Positions 55,949 through 64,000 of a stretch of DNA of 64,000 nucleotides are shown here, piece by piece (position 1 is the first letter of the stretch; each line of letters begins with the position of its first letter). The translations under genes and the position numbers were made by a program. Origin of the DNA: Neopestalotiopsis rosae (taxonomy: Eukaryota; Ascomycota; Sordariomycetes; Amphisphaeriales; Sporocadaceae); assembly GCA_023078685.1 (NCBI GenBank), contig JALGAS010000004.1, positions 6,138,001-6,202,000 of the forward strand. Reading direction: 5' to 3'. The notes under the pieces are model-generated. The model saw only the letters and a list, made by a program, of their open reading frames with translations, did not search any database and was not told the origin of the DNA.

Positions 55949-57040
55949 TCAGGCGCTCACTGCCGATTCGATGATGGCAAATTGGTCCTTCTCCGAATCT
56001 AGTACCGCTAATGCACCGAAGGGTAGGGTGACCATTGGCGTGGTGTGTCCGAAATCAACGCCAAACAAGATTGGAAACGGTTTTTTCGCCAACGGTCCTC
56101 CACATAAAAGTCCGGTGATGGCGCCCGTATATTCTGCTATGAGGTCGGGCGTGTCATAGCCGTATGGCCGTCCCACCACGAGGCCGGCCGCGTGGTCAAA
56201 CACACCCTGCGCAATCAAGTCGGCGACTCCTGCCTGTACTCTGTGAAGTGGGTTGCCATATCTCTCGTCGTCTCCCGAAGCTGTCTCGAGAAACACTATT
56301 CTGTCACGCCAATCTGGCGAGATGGCACGAACACCCCCGAGACGCGCCATGACTGTTAAACAGCCGCCAAACAGTCGACCTTGACCTTTGCCTTGCCGCA
56401 GCCATTTCCATCCTGGTGTTGCGCTGAGTCGCGGTGTCGCCACGGATTTAGGCTCCTTGAACATTGCGGCCTCATCCGGCGCGTACGTCACAGATCGCGC
56501 AACATCTCCAATCGGACTTGTATCTGAAATGGCGCGAAAGAGGTGTTTTTCGGCAAAGGCAACGGGAGAGTCGTCATAATCAGCGTCGTTGGCCCTGGGC
56601 TCGCCTAGCTCCGGGATAGCACCCGGGCCGTAAAAGGTGCGGAGTCCAGCGACGGCATGGAGGAACCAATGCAGACCGGTAATGTCAGAATAGCCGACGA
56701 CGATCTTGGGATCGGCACGGATGGCTTTGTGGAGCTCCTTATCGGCAAGTAGGCTGGGTAGCAGCTCCGTAAACGACGGCCCACCAATAGTGCATATAAT
56801 TGCCGAGATGGATGGGTCAGTGAATGCCGTGCGAATCTCGGATAGGCGATTAGCTATCGACGATTGAATGCTGGAATCTGGCCCTAAATATATCTCGCGG
56901 ACTTTGTAGCCCTTTGCGACAAGGAGAGCAGTTGCCCGCTCCATTGCAGCTGGGATAACATCATTGAGCCGCGCAGACGGCGAAATGAAAGCTATTGTTG
57001 CTCCCGGCCTGAGCACTTTTGGGATAATGGCTGAAGGCAT
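55949..57040 (-). CDS. Peptidase S66 family protein (LD-carboxypeptidase/MccF-like)
   Basis: Single exon of 363 residues from the ATG at 57040; the frame upstream is leader. The N-domain has RPGATIAFISPSARLND and TIGGPSFTELLP, the GG...S nucleophile-elbow region of S66 enzymes. The C-domain has GRLFGGCLTVMARLGG, IVFLETAS with the catalytic Glu, and GVDFGHTTPMVTLPFGA with the catalytic His near the end. Bacterial relatives (LdcA, MccF) cleave murein tetrapeptides or a peptide-nucleotide antibiotic. Fungi have no murein, so detoxification of a peptide-like compound or digestion of bacterial fragments is the likely role. No signal peptide is present, so it is intracellular. Single-exon, bacterial-type family. 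Confidence 0.92.
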   Translation of the reverse strand: MPSAIIPKVLRPGATIAFISPSARLNDVIPAAMERATALLVAKGYKVREIYLGPDSSIQSSIANRLSEIRTAFTDPSISAIICTIGGPSFTELLPSLLADKELHKAIRADPKIVVGYSDITGLHWFLHAVAGLRTFYGPGAIPELGEPRANDADYDDSPVAFAEKHLFRAISDTSPIGDVARSVTYAPDEAAMFKEPKSVATPRLSATPGWKWLRQGKGQGRLFGGCLTVMARLGGVRAISPDWRDRIVFLETASGDDERYGNPLHRVQAGVADLIAQGVFDHAAGLVVGRPYGYDTPDLIAEYTGAITGLLCGGPLAKKPFPILFGVDFGHTTPMVTLPFGALAVLDSEKDQFAIIESAVSA

Positions 57041-58894
57041 TTTGTGTATCAATAATTGTTGTTGTTGTTGTTTAAGAGCGGAGGCAATTTCACTTCGTGA
57101 ATTTTGACATGACAAATGGAGGATCTCTTTACTCTTGCTTAACAGGATCCTCTCGCAATTAAGTACATCGCTTGACTGAGTGATGTGCACTATGGATGCA
57201 ATCGCGCGATCGTACTCTTGGCGGGGTATTGGTGGTCGTCAGATCTTGCGAGGTGTTCCGTTGACCTGCCTGGATGGGCCTGTGGCGGCTTAGTCGACGT
57301 TAGTCAGAAATGTATCGTCGCCTGGGTAAATTACAGGCATTCCGGCGATAGTTCATTTATCAGCATGTCCTATGGTGAAGCAAAAAGATGCGAACATAGC
57401 AAAAGGCTCACGTGTATTGTATTGTGAAGGGCGTAGGTCAAGGCATTGTTTGACCTTGCTTTGACTCATCAATTGGTCTTCGTATGTACTACGAGGTATG
57501 TACATGCAGGGTTTCATTACTGACTGCTGCGCATTATCCGGCCATGGGCTGTACGCGACACACTAGGCGAGCGCTACGCGGCCTTCTTTGTACATGTCAG
57601 TTTGTGCTAAACCTGAAAGGTAAGATAATTGCTATGGGTTGGCACGAAAAAAAAACACCAACCACGTCACACAATATACCTGCCTAGGCATTCATGTTGC
57701 TATTTCTGATTTCGTAGCACGATGGTTGTTGAAGGAAATATGGTAGAGTGGCAGTCTTCCCAAAACAGAAGTCTTCTCATTGATCCATATGGTTCCCTCA
57801 TCACTAGAATTCAGTCCAAAATATCTCCAGAGCGAAGCTTTGTTTTCTCGGAGTTATGTGAATCCGGCTCGCGATTCCAAAAGTCTGTGGTCTGTATGGC
57901 CTTTACATGCCCTGCAGTGGTCGAGGTGCACATACCCAACGCGGTCGATGGCTTTGCACTGGAATCCTTAAGGGCTTAAGGCTCCCTCGTGGGTCATTCG
58001 CCTAGATGGCCAAGCCACTAACCGTTGAGGACATGAATGATGCTGTCCAACCCAGTAAGCGAAACAGCGCAATATAGACAGAGTTCGAGCTGGTGATATA
58101 GAGCCACGAGTTTGGGTCGTTTCCGCTATCCCCGGTCTAGTTTCGTTGTCTTTTGAAATTGTTTGTATTTGAAAAGACTCTGATCCAATTCTCGTACTAT
58201 GCTCAGGGGTGATCTAGCACAGAAGGTCTGAGTCGATGGCTTCATCACTGATCTTTTACGTGTCAAATCCGAAGCAACAATATTCTAATTGTTTCCGTGA
58301 CTGTAATTTCACTTGTTATCCGGGGCTATATCCCACGGCTCTTGCAACACTTAGGAAGTATCATTAGCAATAAGTCTTTCAGTAACTATGTCATAACAAC
58401 GGTGCACCTTTGGAGCTGAGCGGTCTCGAAGCCGCCAAATTTGAAACCATAAACTAGTTCTCAGGTTGCTGACATGTGAAAACCACATCTTCTATGCCTC
58501 TACGATAGCATCGCAGTACACCTATCAACAGCGACTTGTTTGTTTGTGGAGTTGAAAGGTTTGCGGATCATTGGCTCAAGCATCATCTCATCGATAATGC
58601 GTGGAGGTAACCAGGCTCGAGTCTGTGCTATTGCTGACAGTGCTGTTGATAGCGTCAAATCTCGTTATGGTATCACAAACTCGTAGATTAGTGTCATTCC
58701 TTTTCCAGCTTTGGATCTTGTTAGCGCCAGAGAACTCGGAAGTTTCCTCGAACCGACTGTGATTGGCGGCTGAGACATGCAGAGTTCGACAGTCTGCTGG
58801 TCACGAGCAAAAAGCCCACGTATGCCTCATCGTATCTTTGTCAGCTAAATTATCCATCAACTTTCCCATCAGGCAAGGGAAAAGTGATCTGAAA
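57041..58894. other. 1.9 kb divergent intergenic region
   Basis: It starts with a short (TTG)n-like repeat near 57056-57072 in the S66 leader. No supported gene; frames are short. Confidence 0.35.
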
Positions 58895-59473
58895 ATGTAT
58901 CCCGGGCTTGAAGCGTTCGTCATGACGAGCTTCGTCTCGCGCATTACCAATGACTTTGCACCTCTCAACATCTCTGCGCTGGCGTCGGTCAACGGATCCT
59001 CGACTATACAATGCTGGCAGCTGGCTGCCGTTCCAGTTGAGGCCAGGTCCGCCCTCAACTTCGAGCTTGGGAACACGACCGAGGCATCTTGGTCCATCAT
59101 CCAGCCCCAGACCGTAGTAGGAGAGGCTTGGGCACCGGCAGTACAGTGAGAGCGTCGCATTTCTTGTCCGGACCTTCTTTGCTGACTGTACTTCAGACTG
59201 ACAATGGTTATGAACGGAATGATTCACGTCTCTGCGCCAGCAGCTCAGCAGGCGGAATACGCTGATAGTCCAGCATCTCTGGTCCAGGGGTATTTCTTGC
59301 CCGGTACCTTGTCGTCGTCGGTGCTCATCGCCGCTGATCTCAAGGCTACGAGCGACATCGCTGGGCACTACACCGAATTTCCCAGCAATGAGCCGACAGT
59401 GCTGGTGCAAATACCCTTTGCCAATAATGAGGCGCCTGAGCACACCGTGCTGTACGAAGGCCAATGTAAATAA
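58895..59473 (+). CDS. Small uncharacterised protein, secreted-protein type without visible signal
   Basis: Two exons (58895-59145 and 59197-59473) are joined in phase across a 51-nt GTGAGA...CAG intron, giving 175 residues. The sequence has several N-glycosylation sequons (NIS, NGS, NTT), a single early Cys (IQCWQL), and the block NGMIHVSAPAAQQA after the junction. This resembles a family of small fungal secreted proteins of unknown function with strands around LNFELGNTT and WAPAVQLTMVMNG. The chosen N-terminus (MYPGLEAFVMTSFVSR) is not a good signal peptide. Either an upstream signal exon was missed or the secretion signal has been lost. No enzyme motif. Confidence 0.65.
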
Positions 59474-60352
59474 CAGCGTGTTGTACGTGGGTCGTGTACT
59501 TGGCATTTACTTGCGTCGAGGTTTGGGGCTCGATACTTGAAAAGCAATGGTCATGCTCTTACTGCGAAAGAAACCAATGTTTGGAATGTGGCTCCAGTAT
59601 GCGGGGACAACTCCTGCATATGCAATAGGAGTTGGGCTTGACGCTTGCGCATGCGTCTTGATCGAAATACCAAACCATCCGCTGCGTACACAGCGGTTCC
59701 AATTATGTTCCATTTCCGATAACAGCATGATAAAGTTGCAATTACAGCCGTCTTTATGTGAGATTTTGAACAGGCGCCAAGGGTGCGAACGACCAAGATG
59801 AAGTTACAACAGAAGTCATCTTACTCGGTGGATAGTCCGTGCAATCAGTAGCGTTCGAAGTCGTATAAAAAGCCAAGATTGTTATTCCCGAGCGAATCAC
59901 TCCTCATGTAGGCATCTCGTGGAAAGGCTCCCTTTTGATGAGCTTCGTCAACCCATTTAATGTGGTATGCAGCTCCGACGTTATGACGCTACTCACGAAG
60001 CAGGGTTTCCGGCACTCTGCAGGCGCAACGGGAGCAACCCCGCGATGTCCAATTGAGCCAATAACTTTCAACGCAGCACCGACATGGTTCTGTCGGTCGA
60101 ACCTTGATGGTCGAACGATGACCCAGCCGGTCGCTGCATATCATTTTGGGGTTCAAATCCGTAACATTTTCGGAGGTCCACCACTCCACTTCAATAGAGT
60201 AGTATTGGATTATCTCTCCACAATAGGAATGCGGCGCGCAATGGGTCCGATAGTCTGCTCAAGGCCGCTGGGTATATCGTTGAGCTATTCGCTCTGTCGG
60301 TGCGGAGGAAATGGTGCTCATTTTTCTTCCCCGATCAACGACGTAGCCCACC
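59474..60352. other. Spacer before the FAD monooxygenase
   Basis: 0.9 kb; 3' flank of the small protein and promoter of the next gene. No gene seen. Confidence 0.35.
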
Positions 60353-61707
60353 ATGCCTACGTTGGAAGACAGCAATGGCAACGCCCGCATACGTGTGGGG
60401 ATCATGGGCGCTGGCATTGCTGGCTGCTGTCTCGCCATCGGACTGTTGAAGAATCCACGACTGGACGTTCACATTTACGAGAGATATAATGAGACTAAGG
60501 TCCACGGTTCGGGTCTCGCGCTTCACGGCAATGCCCTCAGAGCCATGGACTTGATCTCTCCTGCAATCAAGAAGGCATACTTTAAGAAGGCTCACTACAT
60601 GGCGGATGAGGAAGATATTGAGATGGCGACGCAATTCATACTCGCTGCTGGCGATAATGCTGGTCAGCTCGTTGCCGAGCTTGGAAGAGCGAAAGGGCGC
60701 AGGACTGTACACCGGGCGCACTTGATTCAAGGCTTGATGGAGGAGGCTATCCCTGCAGAGCGAATCCATTACGGTAAAAGATTGTCACACATCGAGGAGG
60801 ACCCGATTACACGCAAAGTCACCGTGACTTTAAATGAAGTGGAGTCCGAGACTTTTGACGTCGTCTTTGGGTCTGAAGGAGTGAGCAGCCTCACGCGAAA
60901 ATTCATATTGGGCCCTGATCACCCAGCTGCCACTCCAGTGAACCACGAGCAGTGGAGGTTGTTTCACACCTATGTCAAAATGGAGGATGCCAAGAAGATC
61001 ATTCCTCCTGAATCCATTGAGGAAATCCGGAGCTACTGTTTGCCGGTTGGGTTCACCAATGGCTTCCCAGTAGATCTCGGCCAGACCTTCAGCGTATGCT
61101 GCTTCCAGAGAGACACAAAGTGCCCTGTGAAAGGAGCGCCATTTGACCCAAACTTATGGAAAGGATACTTGCCAGAAGTCGATGCGTTGATACATGTAAG
61201 CTTTATTAATTATAAGAATTTTGGACTCGACTGATGGTGAAGAAATAGTTTCTAGAGCGCAGTCCCGGAGAGACCTGGATCCTTCAGGATCACGACCACG
61301 CGCCTACATATGCAAAGGGACACGTGGCTATGATTGGTGATGCGGCTCACGCCACGTTACCGCATGCTGGAAACGGTGCGGCACAGGCTATAGAGGACTG
61401 CACTATCCTCAGCAGTATTTTTGCGCACCTCTCAAGCACTGCTGAGATCGATGCGGCTCTACGGGCGTTTGATGCTGTTCGCAGACCGCGCAGCCAGCGT
61501 GTAATTGACATTACGAGGCGCTTTGGAGTTCTATACAGTCAAGAACCCGAAGAGATCGATCTAGACTCGATGAAAGCTGAAATGAAGGAAGGCGGAATGT
61601 TCACAAATGGTGTTGATATGGAGGCACAGGTCCAAACCGCTCTGGATCTTTTTGAACAAAACAAGGAGCATAATTATGTCCCACCGACATACCGAGACGC
61701 TTGTTAG
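60353..61707 (+). CDS. FAD-dependent monooxygenase (salicylate hydroxylase-like)
   Basis: Two exons (60353-61195 and 61249-61707) are joined in phase 0 across a 53-nt GTAAGC...ATAG intron, giving 433 residues. An N-terminal dinucleotide fold holds GxGxxG at residues 19-24 (IMGAGIAGCCLAIGL). The DG motif is altered to FGSEGVSS, with Glu for Asp. The FAD ribityl/GD motif VAMIGDAAHATLPHAGNGAAQAIED is intact. The class A flavoprotein group to which it belongs hydroxylates aromatic acids or tailors polyketides using NAD(P)H and O2. No signal or anchor is visible, so it is cytosolic. Neighbours give no cluster evidence. The DG change may alter NADPH handling. Substrate unknown. Confidence 0.9.
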
Positions 61708-62803
61708 CATGCTTCCTCGCGAGATAGAATGTATAGATACAAGCTGAACGTCGGTTCCAAGTCGTTGATGTTCATTGCATAAATTTCCTGGTCACAAGTC
61801 TTCGCACGGTAGCCAGTTTTCACCAAGATTCGCTGCTTTTCAATTTCAAATATTAAGAGATAAATAAAAAGAGGTGAAAAGAAGTAAACGCAAACAAACG
61901 GGATAGGAAGCCCTTCCCGTTGAAGTAACAGCCTCCTTGATACGACCAGTATCCAAAATAAAGAGTAGAATTAAAGATGGTCTACTTCTAAGAAAATAAT
62001 GTGTAAACAAACAGACTTGATAACCCTTCCCGTGTGTCACCCGAAGGGTGCCACAGTACATCAGCCACAGGTGGCGCATCACTCCTTCAACATTGGAGAC
62101 ACCATGCACTATGTTGAGCCCTTTGTCTATCATCATCAAAATGAATCAAACCAGTTTCGTTGTATGCAGAAGGTTATTATGGTGAAACGACTGGCGCATG
62201 ACTTACCGTTTGGCGTCTGACCTCCCTTCAATCCTACTTCGAGGGGTTCACAGAAAACAAAAGATTTAAGAGGTTAGCCTTTGCTGCCTGTGAAAGCAAT
62301 GCATCATTTCATAAGAGGGTGCGCTGGTTGTATTCAATATATACTAATGCAATGATACCGGGAGCGTCGGTCAGAAAGCTACGAAGATATCACACTAACA
62401 ATGATAAACAGCTGGGCCAGCAATGTGCTTGGCGCAGGGCTTCAATAGTCCAATCCTGAATTCTTAGTGCTGAGTCTCATGATTCTGACGAAAATGGAAA
62501 TTGTCAGCCAGAACTGTGAAAATAATACCGTATTAGAGCACAAAGCTCATACGGCTAAAGCCAGTCATCAGCGCCGCAAACCAACACCCTATGGGAGTCC
62601 CAGTTCACAGCCAGCCAAGGCCTGAAGGCGTCTTGAACATTGCCTCTCTCATAATCAGGTAGAATGGCTTATTTTAATGGTCGCTTGTTATTCTGGGCTT
62701 TGATGGGAAATTGTGTATAAATGTTCACGTTTCTCGCAGTCGCTTTTCCAAGACCATCACAAAGACATCGTCACGACGTTTAAGCTTGTCATAATAGCTC
62801 AAG
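61708..62803. other. 1.1 kb promoter-side stretch of the small secreted gene
   Basis: No supported gene. A TGTATAAATG near 62713-62722, about 85 bp before the ATG at 62804, could act as a TATA box. Confidence 0.35.
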
Positions 62804-63058
62804 ATGAAGCTTTCTTGCCATTTGTCTATTGTTCTCCTCGGCTTTGTAAGCCTAGTTGCCGCCAGTCCAATGCCCAACAGCATTCTAGATGCAAGAGTAA
62901 ACCATTGCGAGGTTATACCACCGTGAGTTGCTCAGCCGCAAGACAGAGTTGCCTACTTATTCAAATTATTGACTCTGAGTATTAGATGCTGCGCAGATAG
63001 TACGATCGAGTCACGCGACACGCCTAAGTCCTGCTGTGGGTGCTGGGGGTGCTGTTGA
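62804..63058 (+). CDS. Small cysteine-rich secreted protein (63 aa)
   Basis: Two exons (62804-62922 and 62986-63058) are joined across a 63-nt GTGAGT...TTAG intron. Without splicing the frame stops at a TGA next to the donor, so the gene is easily missed. Residues 1-20 are a strong signal peptide (MKLSCHLSIVLLGFVSLVAA). The mature part, about 43 residues, has eight cysteines: C35, the C41-C42 pair, then C56, C57, C59, C62 and C63 packed in SCCGCWGCC at the very end. No known toxin, hydrophobin or metallothionein pattern is matched exactly. A secreted effector-like or metal-binding peptide is the inference. A TATA-like box lies about 85 bp upstream. Confidence 0.7.
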
Positions 63059-63385
63059 TTGTACAGAAGTTTTAGGAATTGATTCGTAGAGAAATGTACG
63101 CTGGGATGTACGATTAAGACACTACACTGCAAAGATCTATGGATATTATTGGGAGTACATTTCCGAGAATACAAATGCCGCAACACTCAACTACAGCTTC
63201 CTCAATGCATAATAGGTTCTGGTGACAAATGTCTCCTTATTAAAGTGAAAGGACCAAAATTTCCGTGCATGGCTACATTCTGGTACTTGTCCCTTTTACC
63301 CCCTCGGTTCCTTTTCTTTTTCTTGTTTCCCTCTCATTAGTTCTTTCCTCAAGGCATCTGTCTACATAGAGTAGATATGATGTCA
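63059..63385. other. Spacer between small secreted gene and edge gene
   Basis: 0.33 kb convergent spacer with a T-rich tract; no gene seen. Confidence 0.35.
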
Positions 63386-63429
63386 TTACGCGACCACAAA
63401 ATTCTCTAGTCTCCATCCGTAGACTCTTC

Positions 63430-64000
63430 TCAAACGACGAGAATATGAGAGCAATTTGGTCCCTCAATCTGGGAGTGATGAGGACGGTGCACCGTGAGTG
63501 GTCGTTGGGTATTCATGTCCGGTGGAGGGTAGAACGTGTAGACAGAACCAAACTTAGGGAGAACCGAGAATCCGAGGTCTGCCATTGCCGATTCAAAGTT
63601 GTACCAAGAAACGGACCCGCGAGCCTGAGATGAGGTAAGAAAGGTCTCAAAAAAAGTACTGAAAGTTGTGTCCTTGACTTTGAATGTAGACCCTGACTGC
63701 ATAACCTCGCTCTCTTTTGTAGCCTTGGGCTGTACTGAAGACACGATTTCAAAGACGGATGAGTGTGCCGGACGTGTCTTCTCTTTCTCCTTTCTGGCTT
63801 GAACACGGATTTCGGAAGCTTGCGGTGCTTCAACGGGGAAAGGGACATATTGCGTGTCCGTGACTTGCTTGCCAGCCTGTATCTTCTCCTGCTTCTCCAA
63901 AATGGCCTTAAGTTGAGCTTCAAGGCCAAGCATGCACTCATCGATGAGGTCCTGGTAGAGAAATCCTAATTTGGTCCCCGTTTTCTCAACGAGAAATCTG
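63430..64000 (-). CDS. Partial fungal protein with C-terminal frameshift, runs off the window
   Basis: The frame is open from the right edge (5' end outside) to a TGA at 63430. The visible part begins RFLVEKTGTKLGFLYQDL and has a Lys/Gln-rich helical stretch (ILEKQEKIQAGKQ). Then follows a conserved block: FSTFFETFLTSSQARGSVSWYNFESAMADLGFSVLPKFGSVYTFYPP and RPLTVHRPHHSQIEG. Fungal proteins with this block usually continue with a basic RRLRRVYGW-type end. Here that end (SRRLRRVYGWRLENF) lies in another frame and stops at 63386-63388. A one-base loss near 63470-63474 would explain it. The function is unknown; it could be a pseudogene, or the shift an assembly error. Confidence 0.65.
   Translation of the reverse strand, partial: RFLVEKTGTKLGFLYQDLIDECMLGLEAQLKAILEKQEKIQAGKQVTDTQYVPFPVEAPQASEIRVQARKEKEKTRPAHSSVFEIVSSVQPKATKESEVMQSGSTFKVKDTTFSTFFETFLTSSQARGSVSWYNFESAMADLGFSVLPKFGSVYTFYPPPDMNTQRPLTVHRPHHSQIEGPNCSHILVV

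Noticed and set aside
1..64000. Transposons, CRISPR arrays, rRNA genes
   Set aside because: No transposase, reverse transcriptase, terminal repeats, spaced direct repeats or conserved rRNA segments were recognised on either strand.

Overview
This window is nuclear DNA of a filamentous ascomycete, most likely a Sordariomycete and possibly of Hypocreales. The genes carry short introns (mostly 50-105 nt) with GTRNGT-like donors and CTRAY branch points. The housekeeping set (mitochondrial bL27, LCL2, GLC8/inhibitor-2, UV endonuclease, an RKM4-like SET methyltransferase) and the accessory families (CFEM-Pth11 GPCR, eqolisin, UNC93-like transporter) are typical of Pezizomycotina. Exon junctions below were worked out by hand from splice consensus, reading phase and family motifs. 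I ran no homology search, so product names rest on recognised motifs.

Left part (0-24.5 kb), conserved: tRNA-Ala(CGC); a polytopic membrane protein (1.4-3.7 kb); a GFA/CENP-V-like zinc protein (6.6-7.3); bL27m (7.9-8.9, minus) divergent from LCL2 (9.3-9.8); protein phosphatase inhibitor-2 (10.3-11.2, minus); UVDE (13.9-16.0, minus); a RING-H2 protein with an unresolved splice (17.6-18.4, minus); SET-domain methyltransferase (19.3-21.0, minus); omega-like GST (21.4-22.2, minus); and an eight-exon CFEM/Pth11-type receptor (22.6-24.5, minus).

Middle (24.5-45 kb), sparser and accessory: an UNC93-like transporter, an intronless GT4 glycosyltransferase, a short RBR-like protein that stops after RING1, a GPI-type cysteine-rich surface protein with five 22-residue repeats, a GNAT acetyltransferase, a clearly dead cytochrome P450, a TauD/TfdA-type dioxygenase, and a six-exon isocitrate-lyase/PEP-mutase family gene with a GC-AG intron.

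Right part (45-64 kb): a 1074-residue single-exon protein joining a von Willebrand A domain to an RBR ubiquitin-ligase module; an MDR oxidoreductase; a C2H2 plus fungal-type transcription factor; a secreted glutamic peptidase (G1) convergent with an S66 peptidase; a small protein of secreted-protein type lacking a visible signal; a FAD monooxygenase; a 63-residue secreted protein with eight cysteines that appears only after splicing; and, at the right edge, a partial gene whose conserved C-terminus lies in another frame.

No transposon, CRISPR or rRNA was recognised. The best candidates for something undescribed are the VWA-RBR ligase, the small cysteine-rich secreted peptide and the repeat-bearing GPI protein. 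The dead P450 and the frameshifted edge gene show local gene decay.
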